The notes beneath the pieces are model-generated. The model worked only from the letters and a program-made list of their open reading frames with translations. It ran no database searches and had not been told where the DNA came from. Shown here piece after piece: positions 32,052-40,777 of a DNA stretch of 64,000 nt (position 1 is its first letter; the number at the start of each line of letters is the position of its first letter). A program made the translations under genes and the position numbers. Source of the DNA: Microbacterium gorillae (GTDB lineage: Bacteria > Actinomycetota > Actinomycetes > Actinomycetales > Microbacteriaceae); contig NZ_LN648875.1 of the NCBI RefSeq assembly GCF_000826185.2, positions 1,501,853-1,565,852 of the forward strand, given 5' to 3'.

Positions 32052-35000
32052 GTGTTCAAGCTCGCTGTGCTCAGCCTCCGTAACCGTGCTCTGATCGCGC
32101 TCGTCACGGTCGTGGTCGCCGTCTTCGGCGCGTTGGCTCTGGTGAACCTCAAGCAGGAGCTCATCCCGTCGATCGAGTTCCCGGGTCTCGCCGTCATCAC
32201 GACGTACCCCGGCGCCGCACCCGAAGTCGTCAACACCGACGTCTCCGGACCGATCGAGACCGCCGTGCAGGGCGTACCGGACCTGGAATCCAGTACCGCC
32301 ACGAGCACCACCAACGCCTCCATCGTGCAGCTGTCCTTCCAGTACGGCACGAACCTGGCCACCGCCGAGCAGAAGGTGACGCAGGCGATCAACCGCATCT
32401 CCTCGCAGTTGCCGAGCGGCGTGGAACCCCAGGTGCTGTCGATCTCGATCGACGACCTCCCGGCGATCCAGCTCGCCGTGACCGCGGCGAGCGGCAACGC
32501 CGACGACCTGCAGGCACGCCTCGAGTCCGTCGTCGTGCCGAAGCTGGAGCACCTCGACGGGGTCAACGCGGCGCAGATCGTCGGTGGTACCAACGCGCGG
32601 GTGACGATCGTCCCGGATCCGGCGAAGCTCGGCGCGGCCGGGTTCAGTCAGTCGGCGATCACCGACGCGCTCAAGCAGAACGGCATCCTGTTCCCGGGCG
32701 GTCAGATCACGGAGGGGGACAAGACCCTCACCGTGCAGACGGGCGCGAAGCTCGACTCGGCTGACGACATCGCCGCGCTGCCGCTGGTCCCGACCTCGGC
32801 CCAGCAGGTGCAGGCCGGCGCGAAGACCGTCGGAGATGTGGCTTCCGTGAAGCTGGAGCGCGATCCGACCACCTCGCTGTCGCGCGTGGACGGCAAGGAT
32901 GCGCTGACGATCGCCGTCACCAAACTCCCCGCCGCCAATACCGTGGACGTCTCCAAGGTCGTCACGGACGCGATCCCGGATCTGGAGAAGCAGCTCGACG
33001 GAGCGAAGATCACCGTCATCTTCGACCAGGCGCCCTACATCCAGCAGTCCATCGAGTCGCTGGCGCAGGAGGGGCTGCTCGGCCTGCTGTTCGCGGTGAT
33101 CATCATTCTGATCTTCCTGATGTCGGTGCGTTCCACGCTCGTCACGGCGATCTCGATCCCGACCAGCGTGCTGATCACCTTCATCGGAATCCAGGCGTTC
33201 GGGTACTCGCTGAACATCCTGACCCTCGGGGCGTTGACGATGGCGATCGGTCGCGTCGTGGACGACTCCATCGTGGTGATCGAGAACATCAAACGGCACT
33301 ACGTCACCGGCGCCGAGAAGCTCCCGTCGATCATCCTCGCCGTGCGCGAGGTGGCCGGTGCCATCACCGCGTCCACGATCACGACGGTCGCCGTGTTCCT
33401 CCCGATCGCGTTCGTCGGCGACATGACCGGCGAGCTGTTCCGACCGTTCGCCCTCACCGTCACGATCGCGATGGTCTCCTCGCTGCTGGTCGCACTGACG
33501 ATCGTGCCGGTGCTGGCCTACTGGTTCATGCGTCCGGGCAAGCCGCTGCGGGACGCGGAGGGCGAGCCGATCGATCCGGAGCACCCCGACGCGCCGCCGT
33601 CGCGGCTGCAGCGGGGGTACCTGCCGATCCTCCGCTGGACCCTGAAGCACTCCTGGCTCACGCTTCTCATCGCCGTTCTGGTGCTCGGCGGCAGCGTCGC
33701 CCTGGCTCCGCACATGAAGCAGAACTTCCTCGGCGACTCCGGGCAGAACACGTTCACGATGTCGCAGAACCTGGGTCCGGCGGCGAGCCTGGAGAGTCAG
33801 GACGTGGCCGCTCAGAAGGTCGAGAAGGCGATCATCGACCTCAACGGCGTGAAGACCGTCCAGGTGTCGATCGGGTCCTCCGGCTCCGCCGTGCGGGACG
33901 CGTTCAGCGGGGGATCCTCGGGGGTCACCTACTCGATCACCACCGATCCGGACGCGGACCAGGAGGCCGTACGCGCACGCGTGCAGAAGGCGGTCGACAA
34001 GCTCTCCGACGTCGGGGATGTGACGATCGCGCAGGCCGCGGGGCTCAGCTCCAGCGACATCGAGGTGCAGGTCACCGCGCCCGACACCGCAACGCTGCAG
34101 AAGGCCACCGACGCCGTCGCGGCGAAGCTCACGGGCGCATCCGGGATCAGCCAGGTCGCCTCGAACCTGTCCGCGTCGACGCCGTACATCGCGGTCGTCG
34201 TGGACCGTGCGAAGGCCGCGGCCGCCGGGCTCAGTGAGGTCGCGGTCGGTGGCATCGTGAACGCGACAATGCAGCCGCAGGAGGCCGGCACGATCGAGAT
34301 CGATGACAGCACCGTCAAGGTCTACGTCCAGACGGAGAATCCGCCGATGACGCTGCAGGCTCTGCAGGACCTGCAGATCCCGACGCTCGCCGGCCCCGTC
34401 AAGCTCACCGATGTCGCCTCGGTGAAGCAGGCGGACGGCCCGTCCTCGATCACGACCGATCGCGGACAGCGCACCGCGACGGTCACCGTGACGCCCTCCG
34501 GCGATGACCTGGCCAGCGCCTCGGCCACGGTCACCAAGGCGCTGGACGCCGTCAAACTCCCGCAGGGGGCGAACACCTCCCTCGGTGGTGTCGTCTCGCA
34601 GCAGACGGACGCGTTCCGTCAGCTCGGGATCGCGATGCTCGCGGCCATCCTGATCGTCTACGTGGTGATGGTCGCGACGTTCAAGTCCCTGCGCCAGCCC
34701 CTGCTGCTGCTGATCTCGATCCCGTTCGCGGCGACCGGTGCGATCCTGCTGCAGATCATCACCGGCGTGCCGCTCGGTGTCGCGTCGCTGATCGGCGTGC
34801 TGATGCTGATCGGCATCGTGGTCACGAACGCGATCGTGCTCGTCGACCTCGTCAATCAGTACCGGAAGAAGGGGCTGTCCGCCCACGACGCCACGGTCGC
34901 GGGGTCCTCCATGCGACTGCGTCCGATTCTGATGACAGCGCTGGCGACGATCTTCGCACTGACCCCGATGGCGCTCGGGATCACCGGCCACGGCGGATTC

Positions 35001-35279
35001 ATCTCCCAGCCGCTGGCGATCGTCGTGATCGGTGGTCTGGTCTCGTCCACGGTGCTCACGCTGCTCGTGCTGCCCACGCTGTACAACCTCGTCGAGGGTG
35101 CCAAGGAGCGTCGGGCCGCCCGGCGCGCGGCGCGCGTGGACGCCGAGCGGGGCAGCGGACCGCTGCGCACCGGCGAGGTGGCCGTCGTGTCCGGCGAGGT
35201 GGCCGTCGTCTCCGGCGAAGCGTCGGCCGGTGCCGGGCAGCTGACGCGACGCGAGCTCCGCCACCGCGACGGAGTCTGA
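32052..35279 (+). CDS. RND superfamily efflux transporter (AcrB/HAE1-like)
   Basis: 1075-aa inner-membrane pump with the two-fold RND layout: one helix, a large outer loop, six helices, then the same again. Signatures: FGALALVNLKQELIPSIEFP near the N-terminus, the TM4 proton-relay region LGALTMAIGRVVDDSIVVIE with an Asp pair, and the second-half equivalent IGVLMLIGIVVTNAIVLVD. The C-tail has an imperfect repeat of GEVAVVS. GTG 32052 is chosen because GAGGGG is 5 nt upstream. It lacks an adjacent membrane-fusion protein, as is normal in Gram-positive bacteria. An alpha/beta hydrolase gene follows after 5 bp. Confidence 0.93.
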   Translation: MFKLAVLSLRNRALIALVTVVVAVFGALALVNLKQELIPSIEFPGLAVITTYPGAAPEVVNTDVSGPIETAVQGVPDLESSTATSTTNASIVQLSFQYGTNLATAEQKVTQAINRISSQLPSGVEPQVLSISIDDLPAIQLAVTAASGNADDLQARLESVVVPKLEHLDGVNAAQIVGGTNARVTIVPDPAKLGAAGFSQSAITDALKQNGILFPGGQITEGDKTLTVQTGAKLDSADDIAALPLVPTSAQQVQAGAKTVGDVASVKLERDPTTSLSRVDGKDALTIAVTKLPAANTVDVSKVVTDAIPDLEKQLDGAKITVIFDQAPYIQQSIESLAQEGLLGLLFAVIIILIFLMSVRSTLVTAISIPTSVLITFIGIQAFGYSLNILTLGALTMAIGRVVDDSIVVIENIKRHYVTGAEKLPSIILAVREVAGAITASTITTVAVFLPIAFVGDMTGELFRPFALTVTIAMVSSLLVALTIVPVLAYWFMRPGKPLRDAEGEPIDPEHPDAPPSRLQRGYLPILRWTLKHSWLTLLIAVLVLGGSVALAPHMKQNFLGDSGQNTFTMSQNLGPAASLESQDVAAQKVEKAIIDLNGVKTVQVSIGSSGSAVRDAFSGGSSGVTYSITTDPDADQEAVRARVQKAVDKLSDVGDVTIAQAAGLSSSDIEVQVTAPDTATLQKATDAVAAKLTGASGISQVASNLSASTPYIAVVVDRAKAAAAGLSEVAVGGIVNATMQPQEAGTIEIDDSTVKVYVQTENPPMTLQALQDLQIPTLAGPVKLTDVASVKQADGPSSITTDRGQRTATVTVTPSGDDLASASATVTKALDAVKLPQGANTSLGGVVSQQTDAFRQLGIAMLAAILIVYVVMVATFKSLRQPLLLLISIPFAATGAILLQIITGVPLGVASLIGVLMLIGIVVTNAIVLVDLVNQYRKKGLSAHDATVAGSSMRLRPILMTALATIFALTPMALGITGHGGFISQPLAIVVIGGLVSSTVLTLLVLPTLYNLVEGAKERRAARRAARVDAERGSGPLRTGEVAVVSGEVAVVSGEASAGAGQLTRRELRHRDGV

Positions 35280-35284
35280 GGCTC

Positions 35285-36091
35285 ATGCGAGCGATCCGCG
35301 AGCGGGATCGGGTCCGGTTCATCCCGGACGAGCACCGCGGGGCCGCCGTGCTCGTGCTCGCCGGATCGAGCGGACGTGTGGACTCGGCGCGTGCGGCCGT
35401 GCTCGCGCAGACCGGCGCGATCGCCGAGTCCATCCGGTGGTTCGGGGGAGACGGCCAGCACGAGGGGCCGTGGGAGATCCCGCTGGAGACCTTCGCGGCG
35501 CGGATCGATGACCTGCGGCGGGACAGTGATCGGGTCACCGTGCTCGGCACTTCGTTCGGTGCCGAGGCGGCGCTCGCGACCGCGTCGCTGATCGGCGGGA
35601 TCGATGGCGTCGCCGCGTTCGCCCCTACGGACGTGGTGTGGGCCGGCTGGGACGGTTCCCGGTGGACGAGCCACTGGACGATCGGCGGCGAGCCGGTGCC
35701 GTTCGTGTCGTTCGATCCGGACTGGCACAGCGACGCGGACCCGCCGGCGTTCGTCGACCTGTACCGCTCCTCCCGGGATCGCTTCCCGGACGACGTGGTT
35801 GCCGCGACCCTGCCGGTCGAACGGATTCCGGACGTGCTGCTGGTCGCCGGCGGCGACGACCGCGTCTGGGCCTCGCATGATGCCGTGGACGCGATCGTGG
35901 CGCGCCGTGCCCAGCACCGCCTCGCGACGACCACGATCATCGATGTGGAGGCCGGTCATCGCGTCGTCCTGCCCGGCGAGGAGGCCGTCAGCGGCGGGAT
36001 GACGATCGCGCGCGGGGGAACACCGGAGGCCGACGCACGCCTGGGCGCCGCCGCGTGGCCCGCGCTGATCCGCTTCATCCACGGCCGCTGA
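35285..36091 (+). CDS. Alpha/beta hydrolase with BAAT C-terminal-like domain
   Basis: 268 aa, resembling the acyltransferase/hydrolase domain of BAAT-type acyl-CoA thioesterases. Catalytic triad candidates: Ser in GTSFGAEAA (~residue 89), Asp in VLLVAGGDDRVW and His in EAGHRVVLPG. No signal peptide. It follows the RND pump by 5 bp, so it is probably in the same transcript; it may modify or hydrolyse a compound handled by the pump, which is speculative. Confidence 0.8.
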   Translation: MRAIRERDRVRFIPDEHRGAAVLVLAGSSGRVDSARAAVLAQTGAIAESIRWFGGDGQHEGPWEIPLETFAARIDDLRRDSDRVTVLGTSFGAEAALATASLIGGIDGVAAFAPTDVVWAGWDGSRWTSHWTIGGEPVPFVSFDPDWHSDADPPAFVDLYRSSRDRFPDDVVAATLPVERIPDVLLVAGGDDRVWASHDAVDAIVARRAQHRLATTTIIDVEAGHRVVLPGEEAVSGGMTIARGGTPEADARLGAAAWPALIRFIHGR

Positions 36092-36124
36092 CGTCCGGAT
36101 CATCGCCCGAGACACCGTCGAGCG

Positions 36125-36155
36125 CGCGAAGCACCCGTGTCGTGCGGGCTTCGCG
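36125..36155. terminator. Bidirectional terminator hairpin
   Basis: CGCGAAGC (36125-36132) pairs perfectly with GCTTCGCG (36148-36155) between the convergent hydrolase and epimerase genes. Confidence 0.6.
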
Positions 36156-36163
36156 ATGTTTGG

Positions 36164-37075
36164 TCAGGCGGCGGTGATGCCCCAGGTGACGACGAAGGTG
36201 TCGTCGGGGTCGACCCAGTGCAGGCCCGTGCCGCTGTTCAGGGCTTCGGCCGGAGCGGTCATCGGCTCGCAGGCCAGCGCGACGTCCCGGCCCGGGTAGT
36301 CGCGACCGGTGTAGAACTGCACGAAGTCGCAGTGCTCGTCCTGCCACACCGTGGTGCTGCGTCCGTCGGCGTCGGTGAGCGTGTGGCGCACGCGGCCGTC
36401 CGCATCGCGGGCGAGATCCGTGTACGCGGTGTCCAGCGTGAGGTCGGACAGGCGCCGACCGTCGCGCAGGTCGTTCTCGGGCGTGACCGGTGCGGCCCCG
36501 GTCGGGAGCAGGCGGTCGTCGACCGTGAGGTAGGTGGCACCGGGCGAGGTGATCGTCAGCTGGTCCGCGGGAGCATCGCCGACCGCGATGAACGGGTGCA
36601 CGCCGACGGCGACGGGTGCGGCGGTCGCGCCCGAGTTCCGGATGCTGTGCGTGACGGTGATGCCGTCGACGGTGAGAGCGTAGGTCACCGAGGTCTCCAG
36701 CAGGAACGGGTAACCCGCCTGCGGCGGAACCGTGGCACGCAGGGTCACCGAACTGTCCGACGGACCCACCGTGTACGGCGTGTAGCGGAGCAGCCCGTGG
36801 ATCGCGTTGTCGAGCTTCGGCTCGGTGATCCAGAGCTGCTGGGCCTCGCCCTCATGCGTCCACTGACCGTCGCGAACGCGATTCGGCCACGGGACCAGCA
36901 CGACACCGGAGCAGCTCGGCGAGGGCGTGCCCTCCGGATACCGGGCGATGCGGTCCACGCCATCGACGGTGAGGCCGCGCAGGGAAGCGCCCACCTGTGC
37001 GATGTCGGCGGTGACGACGTGCCCGTCGCGCTCGAGGCGAAGCTGGATCTGGGTACCGGTGGGATCGAGACTCAC
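36164..37075 (-). CDS. Aldose 1-epimerase family protein
   Basis: 303-aa galactose mutarotase-like beta-sandwich protein. Key residues of the family are present: NRVRDG near residue 67, the catalytic His in NAIHGLLRY, the His of GVHPFIAVGD, and the catalytic Glu region FVQFYTG...CEPMTAP. It interconverts sugar anomers in the cytoplasm; the sugar is not evident. Of two adjacent GTG codons the inner one (37075) is chosen because TAGCAT (37082-37087, minus strand) then lies 6 nt upstream. Confidence 0.88.
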   Translation of the reverse strand: MSLDPTGTQIQLRLERDGHVVTADIAQVGASLRGLTVDGVDRIARYPEGTPSPSCSGVVLVPWPNRVRDGQWTHEGEAQQLWITEPKLDNAIHGLLRYTPYTVGPSDSSVTLRATVPPQAGYPFLLETSVTYALTVDGITVTHSIRNSGATAAPVAVGVHPFIAVGDAPADQLTITSPGATYLTVDDRLLPTGAAPVTPENDLRDGRRLSDLTLDTAYTDLARDADGRVRHTLTDADGRSTTVWQDEHCDFVQFYTGRDYPGRDVALACEPMTAPAEALNSGTGLHWVDPDDTFVVTWGITAA

Positions 37076-37157
37076 CACCCCATGCTAGGGCCCGCGCGGG
37101 GCGACGATCGCCGTGTCCGTGGCCGGTGACATCATGTGCGGAGCGGGAAGGAGCGCC

Positions 37158-37988
37158 ATGAAGTTCGGGTTCGTGTTGAGCTGGGTGGGGCCGAAGCAGG
37201 CCGTCGAGTACGCGCGCGTCGCGGAGGAGGCCGGTTGGGACGGCGTCTTCACGTGGGACGGTGTCTCTCTCGGGGGCACCCCGGTGTATGACCCGTGGTC
37301 CGTCCTGGCCGGGATGGCGCTGGTCACCGAACGTGTCACGCTCGGGGCGATGGTCTTCCCGCTGGCCCGCCGCCGGCCGTGGAACGTCGTCAAACAGGCG
37401 GTGACGATCGACCACTTCAGTGACGGACGCCTGGTGCTTCCGGTCGGACTCGGTAGCCCGGATGACGGCGGGTTCAGCCGGGTCTCCACGGACACCGTCG
37501 ACCGACGCACGCGTGCGCAGCGACTGGATGAGACGTTGGAGATCCTCGCCTTGGCGCAGTCCGGGGAACCCTTCTCCTGGAACGGAGAGCACTATCGGGC
37601 CGACGACCTGCAACTCGCTCCGCGTCCGGTGCAGGAGCGCATCCCGGTCTGGGCCGTCGGAGCGTGGCCGCACGAACGGTCCTTGCGCCGAGCCGCGCGA
37701 TGGGACGGCATCATTCCGACCGACCTGCGCCCGGGGCGCGATCCTTTCGACCCCCTGTCGCCGGCGGTGCTGCGCGAAGTGGTCGACGACATGGCCGCTC
37801 GCCGCGGTGGACGGCCGTTCGAGGTGGTCATGGAGGGACGAACCGACGGTCCGGATGACGCGGAACGACCGGATGCCTACGCCGCCGCCGGGGCGACGTG
37901 GTTCATCGAGAGCCGCTGGGATGAAGCGGACGACGCGACCTCTCTGCTGCGTCGGATCCAGGCCGGGCCGCCGCGCTCGCAGGCGTGA
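37158..37988 (+). CDS. LLM class flavin-dependent oxidoreductase (F420 or FMN)
   Basis: 276-aa luciferase-like monooxygenase fold. Signatures: MKFGFVLSW start, YARVAEEAGWDGVFTWDG, VTLGAMVFPLARRRPWNVVK, and PVWAVGAWPHERSLRRAARW. Actinobacterial members commonly use coenzyme F420. ATG 37158 has GGAAGGAG 4-5 nt upstream. Stands alone between an epimerase gene (divergent) and the helicase leader; substrate unknown. Confidence 0.86.
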   Translation: MKFGFVLSWVGPKQAVEYARVAEEAGWDGVFTWDGVSLGGTPVYDPWSVLAGMALVTERVTLGAMVFPLARRRPWNVVKQAVTIDHFSDGRLVLPVGLGSPDDGGFSRVSTDTVDRRTRAQRLDETLEILALAQSGEPFSWNGEHYRADDLQLAPRPVQERIPVWAVGAWPHERSLRRAARWDGIIPTDLRPGRDPFDPLSPAVLREVVDDMAARRGGRPFEVVMEGRTDGPDDAERPDAYAAAGATWFIESRWDEADDATSLLRRIQAGPPRSQA

Positions 37989-38061
37989 CCAGGTATATCC
38001 CAGACGCAGCCGGTACCCTGGAGTGTCGGCTTCGAGCCCCGTGCGTCCGTCTGCGCGGGAA

Positions 38062-38118
38062 ATGTGTGAGCTTCGGTGGCCGATGGTGAGCGCCCGTTGG
38101 CGTAGCAATCCCCACTGA
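38062..38118 (+). CDS. Possible 18-residue leader peptide upstream of the helicase
   Basis: ATG TGT GAG CTT ... TGA encodes MCELRWPMVSARWRSNPH and ends 27 bp before the helicase start, within a ~120-nt leader downstream of a -10-like TACCCT (38014-38019). It is rich in Trp, Arg and Ser. Its position suggests translational control of the helicase. No strong ribosome-binding site is seen, so this is tentative. Confidence 0.35.
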   Translation: MCELRWPMVSARWRSNPH

Positions 38119-38145
38119 CGAACTTCATACGAAGGATCCACACGC

Positions 38146-40158
38146 ATGCCCAAGCAGCGACAGGGCGGACGCGCGCCCAAGAATTACGACCCCCGCTACG
38201 GGGACCGCGCCAAGGCCAAGAAGAGCGGCATCGGCCGTACCCACCGCGGCTACCGCGACGCCTCCGAGACCGAGGCGCCCGCGAAGCGCCGCTGGAGCGC
38301 CGAGGACCGCGCCGGCCGCGACCAGGCCCGCGGCATCAGCCAGGGCCAGCGCGACCGTTCGGTGCGCGGCGACCTGCGCGGGGACGACGCCCGCCCGGCA
38401 CGCCACGACCGGTTCGTCGACCGTCCCAAGCGCGATGACCGACCGGCTCGCGACGACCGCTTCTCCGACCGTCCGCGCCGCGATGACCGCGGTGGTCAGC
38501 GTGATGACCGCGGCGGTTTCCGTCGGGATGACCGTGGCCAGAACCGCGACGACCGCGGGGGTTTCCGTCGGGACGACCGTGCTCCGCGTCGTGATGACCG
38601 CGGTGACTTCCGTCGGGACGACCGCGGACCGCGCGAGGATCGGTCGTTCGACCGTCCGCGTCGCGACGACCGCGGCGACTTCCGTCGGGACGACCGCGGA
38701 CCGCGTCAGGAGCGCACGTTCGACCGTCCGCGTCGTGATGACCGCGGTGACTTCCGTCGGGATGACCGCGGACCGCGTCAGGAGCGCACCTTCGACCGTC
38801 CGCGCCGCGACGACCGCTTCTCAGACCGTAACCGCCGCGTCCGCGATGAGCGGTCCCATGCCTCCCGGTCGGACTGGAAGGGCGAGAGCAAGCCGGCGTT
38901 CCAGGAGTCCGAGGACGTCGTGCTGGAGCGCCTGCAGGCGCAGTCCATCTCCGCCGATGACACCGCGGACACCTCGTTCGACGAGCTCGGTCTCGGCCAG
39001 AACATCGTGCGCGTGCTCGCTGAGCTCGGCGCCGAGAAGCCCTTCCCGATCCAGGCCGCGACCATCCCGGTGATCCTCGACGGCCGCGACACCCTGGGCC
39101 GCGGTCGGACCGGTTCCGGCAAGACGATCGCCTTCGGCGCCCCGCTCGTGGAGCGCATCCTGCGCTCGAAGGCCGGCGTCAAGCGCGAATTCGGACGTGC
39201 TCCGGCCGCGCTGATCCTCGCCCCGACCCGTGAGCTGGCGTTGCAGATCGACCGCACCGTCCAGCCCATCGCGCGCTCGGTCGGCCTGTTCACCACGCAG
39301 ATCTACGGAGGCGTGCCGCAGGGTCGTCAGGTGGGCGCGCTGAAGAAGGGCGTTGACATCATCATCGGCACGCCCGGCCGCATCGAAGACCTGGTGGAGC
39401 AGGGCAAGCTCGACCTCTCGCAGGTGTCCATCGCGGTGCTCGACGAGGCCGACCACATGTGCGAGCTCGGTTTCCTCGAGCCGGTGCAGCGGATCCTCCG
39501 TCACACCGCCGCGGACAGCCAGAAGTTGCTGTTCTCCGCCACCCTGGACACCGAGGTGGAGGCGCTCGTGAAGGAGTTCCTCGTCACCCCGGCCGTCTAC
39601 GAGGTCTCCGGTGAGGACCAGGACTCCGGCACGATCGACCACCGCGTGCTCGTGGTCGACCACCGCGAGAAGGCGGACGTGCTCGAGGAGCTCGTCTCCC
39701 GCGAGGGCAAGACGCTCGTCTTCACCCGCACTCGCGCGTACGCCGAGATGCTCGCCGAGCAGTTCGAGGACGCCGGAGTCTCGGCCGTCGCGCTGCACGG
39801 TGACCTCAACCAGGCCAAGCGCACGCGCAACCTGCAGAAGATGTCCTCCGGCCGCGCCAACGTGCTGGTCGCCACGGACGTTGCCGCGCGCGGCATCCAC
39901 GTGGACGACATCGACCTGGTCATCCAGGCCGACCCGCCCATGGAGTACAAGACGTACCTGCACCGCGCCGGCCGTACCGGTCGCGCCGGTCGCGCGGGCA
40001 CCGTGGTGACGCTCGTCTCCCGTGGTCGCACCCGCCGCGTGCAGGAGCTGCTCGCGCGTGCCGAGATCGACGCGCCGTTCGACGAGGCACGTCCGGGCGA
40101 CGAGGTTCTCGAGGAGCTCGCCGGCCGCAGCCTGACGCTGGACGAGATCACCGCCTGA
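38146..40158 (+). CDS. DEAD-box RNA helicase with RD-rich repeat N-terminus
   Basis: 670 aa. Residues ~65-240 are a disordered Arg/Asp-rich region with DDRGDFRRDDRGPR repeats, including three tandem 24-residue units from residue 153. The helicase core follows: Q-motif FPIQAATIP, motif I GRTGSGKT, motif Ia PTRELALQI, GTPGR, DEAD at residues 433-436, SAT in LLFSATLD, and HRAGRTGRAGRAG. Likely unwinds structured RNA in ribosome assembly or mRNA decay; the RD-rich arm may drive RNA binding or condensation. ATG 38146 has GAAGGA about 10 nt upstream. The terminator is at 40169. Confidence 0.93.
   Translation: MPKQRQGGRAPKNYDPRYGDRAKAKKSGIGRTHRGYRDASETEAPAKRRWSAEDRAGRDQARGISQGQRDRSVRGDLRGDDARPARHDRFVDRPKRDDRPARDDRFSDRPRRDDRGGQRDDRGGFRRDDRGQNRDDRGGFRRDDRAPRRDDRGDFRRDDRGPREDRSFDRPRRDDRGDFRRDDRGPRQERTFDRPRRDDRGDFRRDDRGPRQERTFDRPRRDDRFSDRNRRVRDERSHASRSDWKGESKPAFQESEDVVLERLQAQSISADDTADTSFDELGLGQNIVRVLAELGAEKPFPIQAATIPVILDGRDTLGRGRTGSGKTIAFGAPLVERILRSKAGVKREFGRAPAALILAPTRELALQIDRTVQPIARSVGLFTTQIYGGVPQGRQVGALKKGVDIIIGTPGRIEDLVEQGKLDLSQVSIAVLDEADHMCELGFLEPVQRILRHTAADSQKLLFSATLDTEVEALVKEFLVTPAVYEVSGEDQDSGTIDHRVLVVDHREKADVLEELVSREGKTLVFTRTRAYAEMLAEQFEDAGVSAVALHGDLNQAKRTRNLQKMSSGRANVLVATDVAARGIHVDDIDLVIQADPPMEYKTYLHRAGRTGRAGRAGTVVTLVSRGRTRRVQELLARAEIDAPFDEARPGDEVLEELAGRSLTLDEITA
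38602..38817 (+). repeat. Three tandem 72-bp coding repeats in the helicase gene
   Basis: Units 38602-38673, 38674-38745 and 38746-38817 each encode GDFRRDDRGPR-x-E/D-R-x-FDRPRRDDR (24 residues). The last two are identical in protein sequence; the first differs at three residues. Confidence 0.85.
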
Positions 40159-40168
40159 TCTCGCCGTC

Positions 40169-40202
40169 CGAACGCCCTCTCGCTCTCGCGGGAGGGCGTT
40201 CG
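40169..40202 (+). terminator. Helicase terminator hairpin
   Basis: CGAACGCCCTC (40169-40179) pairs perfectly with GAGGGCGTTCG (40192-40202), 10 bp after the helicase stop. Confidence 0.75.
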
Positions 40203-40223
40203 TCGTCGTGCCATGATGGCGAC

Positions 40224-40622
40224 ATGGCCGGGTCGCTGAAGCGCGGGTTCCTCTGGGTGCTGAAGAACACCCTGAACCGCGTCACGGTCCGCGCGGCCCG
40301 GCGCGGTCGAGGTCCTTTCAGCCTGATCCGACACGTCGGGAGACGCTCGGGGCAGACCTTCGAGACGCCGCTGATCCTCGCCGCCGTCCCCGAGGGGTTC
40401 ATCGCAGAACTGACCTACGGACCGTCGGTGAACTGGTACCGCAACCTCGTCGCCGCAGGGCATGCGACGGTCGTGGTTCGGGGCGAGGTGCACGAGGTCG
40501 TCGGCGTCGAGCCGTACCCGACTGACGCCGGCCGTCGTGCCTTCGGTCCGCCGGCCTCGTGGGTCCTGTGGGCGCTCCGCCGCCGCGAATTCCGTCTGCT
40601 CCGCACCGACTCCGCGGCATAG
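40224..40622 (+). CDS. Deazaflavin-dependent nitroreductase family protein (DUF385)
   Basis: 132-aa split-barrel protein of the F420-dependent Ddn/nitroreductase group: FSLIRHVGRRSGQTFETPLI, SVNWYRNLVAAGHATVVVRG and RREFRLLR are diagnostic. It likely binds F420, heme or quinones at the membrane surface. ATG 40224 has CATGAT (40212-40217) 6 nt upstream, so leaderless. Physiological substrate unknown. Confidence 0.85.
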   Translation: MAGSLKRGFLWVLKNTLNRVTVRAARRGRGPFSLIRHVGRRSGQTFETPLILAAVPEGFIAELTYGPSVNWYRNLVAAGHATVVVRGEVHEVVGVEPYPTDAGRRAFGPPASWVLWALRRREFRLLRTDSAA

Positions 40623-40688
40623 CGTCCCGGTGCCGGCCGGTCTGTGGTGCTCGCTCAGCGGGTGAACGGACCTGAAGATCTGCTGGGG

Positions 40689-40721
40689 GATCTATTCATC
40701 GGAATAGATCGGACGTAATCT
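40689..40721 (+). promoter_or_regulatory. Operator and promoter of the yceI gene
   Basis: GATCTATTC (40689-40697) and GAATAGATC (40702-40710) form a perfect 9-bp inverted repeat with a 4-nt spacer. It covers the -35 region; a -10-like TAATCT lies at 40716-40721. The site looks like a MarR-type operator, but no MarR gene is adjacent. Confidence 0.65.
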
Positions 40722-40777
40722 CGGTTTCATCACTCGTGCGTCGACAGCGGCGGACGCTTCGACCTCAAGGAGACCTC

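Noticed and set aside
31932..35264. Very long open frame on the minus strand opposite the RND transporter
   Set aside because: The encoded sequence is low-complexity Arg/Asp/His/Gln, the usual antisense shadow of a GC-rich gene; the plus-strand frame has clear RND motifs. The same holds for 8091-9629 and 56081-58393 on the minus strand.
38602..38817. CRISPR-like regular repeats
   Set aside because: The 72-bp periodicity is inside the helicase reading frame and the units are adjacent without unique spacers.
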